Source of the DNA: an uncultured Gammaproteobacteria bacterium
GTDB taxonomy: Bacteria; Pseudomonadota; Gammaproteobacteria; Pseudomonadales; Azotimanducaceae_A
Assembly (NCBI GenBank): GCA_913041025.1
Contig: CAJWGQ010000182.1
Span: 1-5,584, forward strand
Length of the DNA: 5,584 nt
Reading direction: 5' to 3'
In this document: positions 1 to 5,364 of the stretch, piece after piece
How the letters are laid out: each line of letters starts with the position of its first letter
Numbering within the stretch: position 1 is the first letter of the stretch
Translations under genes and position numbers: made by a program
The notes under the pieces: generated by a model
Seen by the model: only the letters and a program-made list of their open reading frames with translations
What the model was told of the DNA's origin: nothing
Databases searched by the model: none

Positions 1-535
1 AATCTCGAATTTCCGCCATTTCTAGGTTTACCATTTGACCGGTAATTAGCCCTTCCACGATGTTGGCAGTCGCACCTGGAGTGACCGAAAATACCCCGCT
101 GTGCATTTTGACTCCAGAAGGCAATCCGATAACGGGAGTCTCTGTATTTGATTCTAGGCCCTCCAAAACATCTCTAGCCGTTCCGTCTCCGCCAGCAAAG
201 ATAATCAAGTCGCAGTCTTTTTGTTGAAACAGTTTCACGGCCTCGATCGTGTCCTGGGCCGAAGTAGGAACTGAAGGCTCATGCACAGATTCGTAATCGA
301 TTTGAAAAGAGTCAAACATGTCTCCGCCCATCGCTCCTGAGACCGAAACCCAATGAATTTCTTCGATCAAGTGACCTCGAGCACCGCGGAGAGATTCTAA
401 GAACAGCTTACTTCTGTCCATAGCATGCCCCCTATGCAGATCACGCAGCTCATCCGACAAGGTATCGCTGCCCTTTAAAGCCAAAGGACCCCCGATACCC
501 GCCACGGGATTCATGACGAAGGCTACTTTAAGCAT
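1..535 (-). CDS. ATP-NAD kinase family protein (COG3199-like), C-terminus cut by window edge
   Basis: The visible 178 residues are the N-terminal part of an ATP-NAD kinase/AcoX-type protein; the family usually runs to about 340-380 residues, so roughly half lies beyond the left edge. The N-terminus MLKVAFVMNPVAGIGG carries the NPxAG motif (residues 9-13). The nucleotide-binding GGDGT motif is at 115-119, inside a hydrophobic strand (DLIIFAGGDGTARDV). It is followed by the PSGVKMHSGVFSVTP stretch (139-153) typical of this branch. Members are predicted to phosphorylate NAD to NADP in the cytoplasm, but biochemical support for this branch is thinner than for classical NadK, so the substrate is inferred. 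The ATG at 535 is chosen because the conserved N-terminus begins there. No good Shine-Dalgarno is visible, but the upstream gene stops 9 bases before it, so translational coupling is likely. It is the last visible gene of the minus-strand operon. Confidence 0.9.
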   Translation of the reverse strand, partial: MLKVAFVMNPVAGIGGPLALKGSDTLSDELRDLHRGHAMDRSKLFLESLRGARGHLIEEIHWVSVSGAMGGDMFDSFQIDYESVHEPSVPTSAQDTIEAVKLFQQKDCDLIIFAGGDGTARDVLEGLESNTETPVIGLPSGVKMHSGVFSVTPGATANIVEGLITGQMVNLEMAEIRD

Positions 536-544
536 AATTTACAA

Positions 545-1624
545 CTAATCGCGCACCATTCCTGAGACACACTCGGCAATGGCCAAGGATGAGGTCAATC
601 CAGGAGACTCTATACCTAACAAATTGATCCGACCTGTAACTCCATGACTCTCGGGTCCATGAATCAGAAAATCTGCGGCGGGCGACCCTTGGTTGCTTAT
701 CTTTGGACGTATTCCCGTGTAACCTTCCTGCATCCTCTCTGGCTCTATACCCGGGTAATATTCTCTAATCGCGGCTACAAAATCGTCAAAATGACTGCTG
801 TCAAAGGAGTAGTCTAAGTCGTTTTGCCACCTCACATCTGGTCCGAATTTAACTTGTCCGGCCAAATCAAGGGTCACGTGAACGCCGAGGCCACCAGCTT
901 CAGCTACTGGGTAGACCAGACGACTAAACGGCTGATTACCCGAATAAGAATAATAGTGTCCTTTGGCATAGAAGCCCCGTGGAGCGCCAGACGTATCACT
1001 AGCCAACTCTGGAGCCGAGAGACCCGCACTGTTCACAATCCATTCTGCGGCCAATTCGAAATCCGGGGTTCTCGCTATCCTATGGGTGTCGGTGGATTCG
1101 ATCTCGATAACCTTGGTCAACAGCGCGATCGTGCCCCCATGAGATTCAATATCTGATTGAAGCGATAACATGAACGCGTGCGAATCGATGATTCCGGTGG
1201 AGGGAGATAACACGGCACCGACCGCCTTAACTTCCGGCTCTAGCTCTGCGACCTCAGCAGCCTCTATCCACCGTAGGTCGCCTACCCCATTAGCTTTCGC
1301 CTTTTGAATGTATTCGGTAACCACCGGGACTTGCACTTCTTTTGAGGCGACAATAATCTTGCCACACTGGCTGAACGGTATATTTCGATCATTACAATAA
1401 CGGTAAAGCAGCTCCTTGCCTCGGACGCAAAACTGAGCTTTAAGACTGCCCTCTGGATAATAAATTCCAGCGTGAATTACCTCTGAATTTCGAGAACTAG
1501 TCTCAGTCCCTATTGCGTCATGCTGCTCCAACACGACAACCTCTTTACCAGTTTTAGCCAGCTCCGCGGCTACTGCCAAGCCAACGACTCCGGCTCCTAT
1601 AACAATCACATCGACTTTATCCAT
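545..1624 (-). CDS. FAD-dependent oxidoreductase, L-2-hydroxyglutarate oxidase (LhgO/L2HGDH)-like, DAO superfamily
   Basis: This is a complete 359-residue flavoprotein. The N-terminal Rossmann motif VIGAGVVG (GxGxxG at residues 10-15) is followed by an acidic residue ending the second strand (E33 in VVVLEQ), the usual FAD-ribose contact. The segment TSSRNSEVIHAGIYY (42-56) and the C-terminal GIESPGLTSSLAIAECV are hallmarks of the LhgO/L2HGDH branch of the D-amino-acid-oxidase superfamily. Experimentally studied LhgO is near 420 residues and oxidises L-2-hydroxyglutarate to 2-oxoglutarate at the membrane. This shorter form of about 360 residues is a related subgroup, so the exact substrate (a 2-hydroxy acid or amine) is not settled. 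No signal peptide or membrane segment is seen. The gene starts at an ATG 13 bases after the epmC stop and precedes the NAD-kinase-like gene by 9 bases, within the same operon. A weak GGAT lies just before the start. Confidence 0.85.
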   Translation of the reverse strand: MDKVDVIVIGAGVVGLAVAAELAKTGKEVVVLEQHDAIGTETSSRNSEVIHAGIYYPEGSLKAQFCVRGKELLYRYCNDRNIPFSQCGKIIVASKEVQVPVVTEYIQKAKANGVGDLRWIEAAEVAELEPEVKAVGAVLSPSTGIIDSHAFMLSLQSDIESHGGTIALLTKVIEIESTDTHRIARTPDFELAAEWIVNSAGLSAPELASDTSGAPRGFYAKGHYYSYSGNQPFSRLVYPVAEAGGLGVHVTLDLAGQVKFGPDVRWQNDLDYSFDSSHFDDFVAAIREYYPGIEPERMQEGYTGIRPKISNQGSPAADFLIHGPESHGVTGRINLLGIESPGLTSSLAIAECVSGMVRD

Positions 1625-1637
1625 TTATCCGGCGGGA

Positions 1638-2141
1638 CTAGTTAACATTTTGTGAAAAACAACGAACCGATTTCATCAGGCTCCTACTAAAGACCGACGC
1701 TCTTGAGTGAAACTGATTCTCTAGCCGATGAAGTTCTCGTACCTTGGCAAGTTCGAGCTGTCCGAGGAACTGGCCTGTATCTGCCTCTAGATTGTCGGCA
1801 CTGGGATGAAATGTCACCTGCGCGCAATCCGAAAAAATCCATTCGAGAGCCTGGACCCTGCATTCGAATCTAAAAAATTGATCTTGCTGCTCCGAAGTTC
1901 TGGGAGGCGACGAATATTCATATCCAAAGTCAACAAGAGCTCTACGAGCTACTCCCGCAATACACCAGTGAGCCGCCTCATGAAGAGCCGACGACGCATA
2001 ATCGCTGCGGTAGATCAGTTTGCCGATTTCATCTTCAACAGGCGGGATATAGACAGGTTCCGCTTCACCGCCACGCATCTCCACCCGATACTTTTCGCCA
2101 AAGCAGTCATTAAAGCAGGACTGTACCTGCATGGAATTCAA
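1638..2141 (-). CDS. epmC: Elongation factor P hydroxylase EpmC
   Basis: The 167-residue product matches the EpmC/YfcM family (E. coli protein about 180 residues). The metal-site motif is HEAAHW (HExxH at residues 54-58), followed by the family block CIAGVARRALVDFGYEY (60-76), then a Gln-rich turn and a VQALEW segment (96-101). EpmC hydroxylates the beta-lysylated lysine of EF-P after EpmA and EpmB have installed the modification, so the host probably encodes those enzymes elsewhere (inference). The start is taken as TTG at 2141 because GAGGT lies 8 bases before it. The alternative ATG at 2132 would put that site 17 bases away. The TTG follows the stop of the upstream gene by one base, which suggests coupled translation. 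The C-terminal 50 residues fit the family less well and are low in motif content. Cytoplasmic. Confidence 0.93.
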   Translation of the reverse strand: MNSMQVQSCFNDCFGEKYRVEMRGGEAEPVYIPPVEDEIGKLIYRSDYASSALHEAAHWCIAGVARRALVDFGYEYSSPPRTSEQQDQFFRFECRVQALEWIFSDCAQVTFHPSADNLEADTGQFLGQLELAKVRELHRLENQFHSRASVFSRSLMKSVRCFSQNVN

Positions 2142-2142
2142 T

Positions 2143-2598
2143 TTAGATTACCTCGCAGCGTTCGAGAAAATTGAAATAACTATCTGATAAATATGGTTTT
2201 CCTTTTAATAGATGATCCAGGTACGCGCGTTCAGGAAGCAAATCATCTTGAAGCAAAGCTGCATTAGCAAAATAAGTCCAAGCCCATCTTGGACCACCCG
2301 CTGTTTCTAGGCACACCCTATCGCGCCCGTAATTCACGGGTGCGCGTTCAAAAGGGTCCATTTTAAGGATCTCTTCCGATGACACCAGCTCGTAAAGAAC
2401 TCCTTCAACGACTCCCTGTTTATCGTATTCTATGTTCGCGTGACCGACTCCTGGAATCCCTGTACTGCGCTTGTTGAAAAGCATCTTGTACCCGCTCAAA
2501 GTGGCGCCCATCTTGTCGCGTGTAACTAGCCCCCGTTCCGCTACTCGTTCTGGATTCATGTTCGATCCATAAGCGAAATAAAAGTGAATGACAGTCAT
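2143..2598 (-). CDS. Gamma-glutamylcyclotransferase-family (GGCT-like/AIG2-fold) protein
   Basis: The 151-residue product opens with FYFAYGSNM (residues 6-14). The YGSN loop (10-13) binds the substrate carboxylate in gamma-glutamylcyclotransferase-fold enzymes. The segment LKMDPFERAPVNYGR (78-92) corresponds to the region carrying the catalytic glutamate, and E84 is the likely counterpart. GGCT enzymes release 5-oxoproline from gamma-glutamyl compounds, but the fold includes members acting on other gamma-glutamyl amines and some with no known activity, so the substrate is unassigned. The length matches single-domain family members. The start is ATG 2598 with an AAGGG-type site about 9 bases upstream, and the stop of tusA lies 6 bases before it. 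The stop (TAA) leaves a one-base gap to the TTG of epmC. Cytoplasmic; no export signal is visible. Confidence 0.88.
   Translation of the reverse strand: MTVIHFYFAYGSNMNPERVAERGLVTRDKMGATLSGYKMLFNKRSTGIPGVGHANIEYDKQGVVEGVLYELVSSEEILKMDPFERAPVNYGRDRVCLETAGGPRWAWTYFANAALLQDDLLPERAYLDHLLKGKPYLSDSYFNFLERCEVI
2150..2154 (-). promoter_or_regulatory. Ribosome binding site that selects the TTG start of epmC
   Basis: On the minus strand this reads GAGGT, 8 bases before TTG 2141. It lies inside the last codons of the upstream gene. The spacing suits the TTG and is too long for the ATG at 2132, so it decides the start in favour of TTG. Confidence 0.6.
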
Positions 2599-2604
2599 TG
2601 GAGA

Positions 2605-2832
2605 TTACCCTTTCCGGATCCAGAACTCTAAGCAGCCATCAGAGACAACGGAATCGACCATGTCGTGTCTCATGAATCGGCAGAACTGTTCAAGATCTCT
2701 CTGTGTCGTGGGATCAGTTGCAAGAACATGCAGGACCTGCCCAGTTTCCATTTCGCGAACTCGGTTTCTGACTAACATTAACGGTTCAGGGCACACAAGC
2801 CCGCTCGCGTCTAGCTCAATATCTGATTTCAA
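2605..2832 (-). CDS. tusA: Sulfurtransferase TusA family protein
   Basis: The 75-residue product has the TusA signature: LDASGLVCPEPLMLVRN with the CPxP motif at residues 14-17 and the persulfide-carrying Cys14. This is followed by the ATDPTTQRDLEQFC block (38-51) and an IRKG C-terminus. E. coli TusA is 81 residues. TusA accepts sulfur from IscS and passes it to TusBCD/E for 2-thiolation of wobble uridines in tRNA; the CPEP form and RDLxxFC context fit TusA rather than YeeD or other SirA-like proteins. The only plausible in-frame start is TTG at 2832: the frame is open upstream to a stop at 2884-2886 but contains no ATG, GTG or TTG there, and the next GTG falls inside the CPxP region. The ribosome site is poor (GAG too close to the TTG). 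It is the first gene of the minus-strand operon, 6 bases from the GGCT-like gene. Confidence 0.92.
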   Translation of the reverse strand: MKSDIELDASGLVCPEPLMLVRNRVREMETGQVLHVLATDPTTQRDLEQFCRFMRHDMVDSVVSDGCLEFWIRKG

Positions 2833-2860
2833 GCGCTCAACAGAACAATTACAAAAAAAT

Positions 2861-2889
2861 ATTTTTACACGCCGACAATAAGATCACAA
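2861..2889 (-). promoter_or_regulatory. Candidate sigma70-type promoter of the tusA-led operon
   Basis: On the minus strand, TTGTGA (2889-2884, 4 of 6 consensus) is separated by 17 bases from AAAAAT (2866-2861, 4 of 6), which is preceded by TGT, giving an extended -10. Transcription would begin near 2853, leaving about 20 bases before the TTG of tusA. The surroundings are AT-rich (runs of A and T at 2853-2866). Recognised by eye only. Confidence 0.35.
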
Positions 2890-2896
2890 CATCGCC

Positions 2897-2910
2897 GAGG
2901 TTTTCACCTC
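2897..2910. repeat. 14-base inverted repeat in the divergent region (possible operator)
   Basis: GAGGT, TTTC, ACCTC: a perfect 5-base inverted repeat with a 4-base centre. It lies between the candidate minus-strand -35 (2884-2889) and a plus-strand TTGACA (2917-2922), where a regulator of both directions could bind. On the minus strand it reads GAGGT-GAAA-ACCTC, an RNA hairpin with a GNRA-type loop, but it would sit upstream of the proposed transcription start. The short arms mean chance occurrence cannot be excluded. Confidence 0.3.
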
Positions 2911-2916
2911 AAAGAC

Positions 2917-2945
2917 TTGACAGACATCTTTCGTTCAACCAACCT
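2917..2945 (+). promoter_or_regulatory. Possible promoter of the plus-strand envelope genes (perfect -35 only)
   Basis: TTGACA at 2917-2922 matches the -35 consensus exactly. At 17-18 bases spacing (2940-2946) the sequence CAACCTA is a poor -10, so the assignment is weak or the promoter depends on an activator. Transcription starting near 2950 would place the AAGGA site at 2959 just inside the leader. Confidence 0.25.
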
Positions 2946-2958
2946 AGTCTCCCTAATC

Positions 2959-2963
2959 AAGGA
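2959..2963 (+). promoter_or_regulatory. Shine-Dalgarno-like AAGGA upstream of the proposed non-ATG start
   Basis: AAGGA lies 8 bases before CTG 2972 and 5 bases before ATT 2969, both in frame with the TPR/TonB-like gene and just downstream of an in-frame stop (2954-2956). No comparable site precedes GTG 3068. It is the main nucleotide evidence that translation begins near 2970. Confidence 0.45.
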
Positions 2964-2971
2964 CCTCGATT

Positions 2972-3076
2972 CTGTCTTACACTACCCCCAAAATTAATTA
3001 TCCTGAAAAAACGCTATCAAAGCACATCACTAGACTTTCCATACTTCTAACTTTTGCTCTCGCTCCAGTGGATGCT
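2972..3076 (+). other. Predicted Sec signal peptide lying mostly upstream of the first standard start codon
   Basis: In frame with the TPR/TonB-like gene, codons 3011-3076 encode TLSKHITR, then the hydrophobic LSILLTFALAPV, then DA. The basic n-region, the h-region of about 12 residues and V-D-A before F give an AxA-like cleavage site after codon 3074-3076. The charged stretch that follows (FTQSEQLVQNGQ) looks like a mature N-terminus. Starting at GTG 3068 would keep only the last three residues of this signal. Confidence 0.65.
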
Positions 3077-4327
3077 TTTACTCAAAGCGAGCAACTAGTC
3101 CAAAATGGCCAAACTGAAGCTACCAGTGCGTCAAGCGACGCAACGGCAGCACCGGATCAAAAGGGCCTATATGCCTTCCCGAAAAGGCAAATAGAAATCG
3201 GCGAGGCCGACGAAGCATCAACTTTCCTAGAGACAAGAATCGAAGATATCGAGATTACAGAACACCTGACTCATCCCAGCTTAGTAGAACCACTGACCCT
3301 TCTGGGAGACGCTAGAATAACCCAGGGCCAAATAAAGGAGGGGTTGCTGTTATACGATCGTGCAATTTTTATTCAGCGAGTCAATTTCGGTTTGTTCGAC
3401 TCTAAACAGCTCAAAATCATCTACAAAGAAGCAGACGGCCTAAAGCTTCTGGGCGATCTAGAAGAGGCTCAAAAAAGAGAAGAATACGCCTACGAGATAC
3501 TTCAGCGAGCCTATAGTCAGGACGACCTGCGTCGTATTCCTGGTCTCGTCAGGCTCGCGGAGTTCTATGACACCATATACGGTTACCTGGCCAGTAGAGT
3601 CTTCTACAGAAAGTCTCTTCAGATTTTGATCGCTAACGGCCGAGAATGGGAGCTCGAAGCTATACCGCTTCATAATGGGATAGCTCATTCCTATTTGATG
3701 GAACGCTTCCCGCCTTTCTATGTCTCCGATGGCTTTGACTCTCGATCAATCGGCATCGTCCCAGGGCTTAACGATGCAGATCGATTCCAACAAAATCTGA
3801 GCATCAACAATTTTCCTGAGGGTGAGCGAGCACTGCAAGCGGCAGTTACCATCGCGACACAACAGGAGCCTCAGAATAAAGAACTCATCGAAGAGGCGAC
3901 CATGCGTTTGGGCGACTGGCATCTTATGTGGGACCGCCAAAAAGAAGCCAACGCACTCTATATTTCGGTTTACCAATCGATGGAAGCTAGAAACATCGAT
4001 CCCAACCTTACATTTGCGATACCAAAACTGATTTACCTCCCAGAACCCAAAGAGCCAAGACGACCTGAATCTATGCAATCGGTGGAACCCAAACAAGGAC
4101 TGGTCGAGTTAAAATTCCTGGTGAAGACCAATGGCAGAATAGCCAAAATGGAGACAATCAAGACGGAACCGCCGAAGTTGATGGAATTTCAAATTCGCAG
4201 GAGCCTTCGGGAGGCGGTATTCAGGCCGGCTTTCTTTGAGGGCATTCCAGTCAAGAACTATCCCCATACATTCGTCTATGAATATGACTACTTCCCGCCC
4301 GAAAACTTGCCTGGCTCAACCCCATAG
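2972..4327 (+). CDS. Exported TPR-like protein with a TonB-C-terminal-type domain (first standard start GTG 3068)
   Basis: From CTG 2972 the product is 451 residues; from the first conventional start, GTG 3068, it is 419. I prefer the longer form because the 32 extra codons encode a signal peptide and follow an AAGGA site, whereas GTG 3068 would begin inside that signal sequence and lacks a ribosome site. No ATG, GTG or TTG occurs in frame upstream. In the long numbering, helical-pair repeats resembling TPRs occupy about 100-225 (for example TLLGDARITQGQIKEGLLLY) and again about 285-340 (MRLGDWHLMWDRQKEANALY). Residues about 375-445 (GLVELKFLVKTNGRIAKMET, then an RRSLREAVFRPAFFEGIPV segment) match the beta-alpha-beta pattern of TonB C-terminal domains. 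The protein is predicted periplasmic. It lacks the Pro-rich spacer of classical TonB, so a role in TonB-type energy transduction is doubtful. The exact function is unknown. It is the first of three plus-strand envelope genes. Confidence 0.75.
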   Translation: MSYTTPKINYPEKTLSKHITRLSILLTFALAPVDAFTQSEQLVQNGQTEATSASSDATAAPDQKGLYAFPKRQIEIGEADEASTFLETRIEDIEITEHLTHPSLVEPLTLLGDARITQGQIKEGLLLYDRAIFIQRVNFGLFDSKQLKIIYKEADGLKLLGDLEEAQKREEYAYEILQRAYSQDDLRRIPGLVRLAEFYDTIYGYLASRVFYRKSLQILIANGREWELEAIPLHNGIAHSYLMERFPPFYVSDGFDSRSIGIVPGLNDADRFQQNLSINNFPEGERALQAAVTIATQQEPQNKELIEEATMRLGDWHLMWDRQKEANALYISVYQSMEARNIDPNLTFAIPKLIYLPEPKEPRRPESMQSVEPKQGLVELKFLVKTNGRIAKMETIKTEPPKLMEFQIRRSLREAVFRPAFFEGIPVKNYPHTFVYEYDYFPPENLPGSTP

Positions 4328-4338
4328 TCTGGGGTTGA
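4316..4338 (+). repeat. Perfect 9-bp hairpin spanning the stop codon of the TPR/TonB-like gene
   Basis: TCAACCCCA (4316-4324), loop TAGTC (4325-4329), TGGGGTTGA (4330-4338). The TAG stop at 4325-4327 forms most of the loop. No T-run follows, so it is not a standard intrinsic terminator. More likely roles are 3'-end stabilisation, RNA processing or partial attenuation between the first and second plus-strand genes (inference). Confidence 0.65.
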
Positions 4339-4352
4339 AGTCAGGAGCGGTG

Positions 4353-4367
4353 GCCTTATGATAAGGC
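4353..4367. repeat. 15-base near-perfect palindrome in the intergenic gap
   Basis: GCCTTAT, G, ATAAGGC: 7-base arms around a single base, 14 bases downstream of the stop-codon hairpin and 70 bases before the lipoprotein start. As DNA it could be a dimeric regulator site; as RNA it would form a tight 6-bp hairpin with a 3-base loop. No -35/-10 pair is obvious next to it. Confidence 0.45.
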
Positions 4368-4426
4368 GTGAAGTGTCAAGTTAGTGAAGATCAACAATTT
4401 TCACCCACTTGTCTCTGCCTCAAGAA

Positions 4427-4432
4427 AAGGAG
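4427..4432 (+). promoter_or_regulatory. Strong ribosome binding site that selects GTG 4438
   Basis: AAGGAG, 5 bases before GTG 4438. The longer in-frame GTG at 4384 has no comparable site at normal distance. Translation from 4438 also places a basic n-region and hydrophobic stretch at the N-terminus, as expected for an exported protein. Confidence 0.65.
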
Positions 4433-4437
4433 CGAAC

Positions 4438-5361
4438 GTGGACCTTGACCATTTTTTTCAGAGATCTCGCAATCGACTATCTTCGCTGGCCATGCTGCCA
4501 TTAATCGTCGGATCAATGATACCCGCATGCGCTCCGATCACGCCGCCCCCTAGCCTGCCGTCTCCAATTAGTATTCCCAGCATGCCCTCAAGTAGCAGTT
4601 CGCCCTCAAGCATGCCTAGCTTGCCATCACCAAGCGCACCAAGCTCGTCACCCTCGCAACCTAGTTCATCGACAACGTCCTCCGGGGCCCCACCAAGCAG
4701 GACTCAAGATTCCGCATCGGCTCCAGGTTCTCAGACTCCTGAGTTTCCCAAAAGAGAAAACGGTGATGATGCGTCTAGCTCTGACGACCCAGGAATTTTT
4801 GATCCCCTGGCAGGAGAAGCTAACGAGGACAATGACTCACAAGAAGACAAACAAGAACTGAGCTGGGAAAAACCCAAACCCAGCTCCAGCTCAGAATGGG
4901 AAACCAGCAACGAAACTCCGAGCGAATCTCCCCAGAGTTCTCAGTCCGAAGCTTCTGGAGAGGACGGCTTAGAATCACAAACTGCGCAACAGGGCAAACT
5001 CCAATCAACGCTCGATGATTTTGACCGAGAGATAATGAACGAGAGACAGGTTCTGGCTGCCAGCGAGGCGCCTGCCTCAGAATCGCAACTCAAAGTCCAG
5101 GATGCAGGACCAGAGCCTGCCAGCGGCGGGCCTCGCGTCGACGAGAACAAAACTACCATTCAAGGCGGCTCCGGTGGCTTCCAAGTGAGCACGCAACCCA
5201 TCCCTACTAGACGGGTGGGCAACCCAATCCCGGAAGACATCCCCGATGCGCGTGACGACGACATTATCGCGCGCCAGCTTCGCGAGGCGGCCATGCAGGA
5301 GGAAGACCCAGTCTTAAAAGAAAAACTTTGGGAAGAGTACAAGCGTTATAAACGAGGCTAA
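4438..5361 (+). CDS. Probable lipoprotein with Ser/Pro-rich linker and charged C-terminal helix
   Basis: From GTG 4438 the product is 307 residues; GTG 4384 would add 18 residues but lacks a good ribosome site. The N-terminus has a basic region (R9, R11, R13), a hydrophobic stretch LSSLAMLPLIVGSMIPA and Cys31. The lipobox-like IPAC has Pro at -2, which is unusual, so lipidation is likely but not certain; Ala at +2 would send a lipidated form to the outer membrane. Residues about 32-105 are almost entirely Ser and Pro with a few Met, Leu and Ala. An acidic Gln/Glu/Ser-rich disordered region follows to about 230. The last 43 residues (265-307) are different: an ARDDDIIARQLREAAMQEED block and a KLWEEYKRYKRG end predict a charged amphipathic helix and look like the conserved functional part. 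I do not recognise a named family. It lies 110 bases after the TPR/TonB-like gene and 3 bases before the next lipoprotein gene. Confidence 0.75.
   Translation: MDLDHFFQRSRNRLSSLAMLPLIVGSMIPACAPITPPPSLPSPISIPSMPSSSSSPSSMPSLPSPSAPSSSPSQPSSSTTSSGAPPSRTQDSASAPGSQTPEFPKRENGDDASSSDDPGIFDPLAGEANEDNDSQEDKQELSWEKPKPSSSSEWETSNETPSESPQSSQSEASGEDGLESQTAQQGKLQSTLDDFDREIMNERQVLAASEAPASESQLKVQDAGPEPASGGPRVDENKTTIQGGSGGFQVSTQPIPTRRVGNPIPEDIPDARDDDIIARQLREAAMQEEDPVLKEKLWEEYKRYKRG
5354..5357 (+). promoter_or_regulatory. Ribosome binding site of the downstream lipoprotein gene
   Basis: GAGG lies in the last codons of the Ser/Pro-rich gene, 7 bases before GTG 5365. It favours this GTG over the in-frame GTG at 5377 and points to coupled translation. 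Confidence 0.6.
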
Positions 5362-5364
5362 ACA

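Noticed and set aside
824..1156. Plus-strand open frame of 110 codons
   Set aside because: It lies antisense inside the well-supported FAD oxidoreductase gene and has no recognisable domain or ribosome site.
1806..2174. Plus-strand open frame of 122 codons
   Set aside because: Antisense to epmC, which carries clear family motifs; the translated product looks random and basic.
2855..2866. AAAAATATTTTT palindrome as a regulator site
   Set aside because: An A/T-only palindrome arises easily by chance and overlaps the AT-rich -10 region of the candidate promoter.
2588..2881. Plus-strand open frame of 97 codons over tusA
   Set aside because: Antisense to tusA, with no recognisable motifs.
3458..4096. 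Minus-strand open frames within the TPR/TonB-like gene
   Set aside because: They overlap a gene with clear repeat and domain structure; their translations show no motifs and are rich in residues typical of antisense shadows.
4316..4345. Intrinsic (Rho-independent) terminator after the TPR gene
   Set aside because: The stem is perfect but is followed by a mixed AG-rich sequence rather than a T-run on either strand, so it is reported only as a hairpin.
4384..4437. Upstream GTG 4384 as the start of the Ser/Pro-rich lipoprotein
   Set aside because: No ribosome site at normal distance, and it would push the signal sequence 18 residues inward; AAGGAG before GTG 4438 is much better.
4540..4690. 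Possible DNA tandem repeat or CRISPR-like array in the Ser/Pro region
   Set aside because: The repetition is at amino-acid level with varied codons and no fixed repeat/spacer unit.
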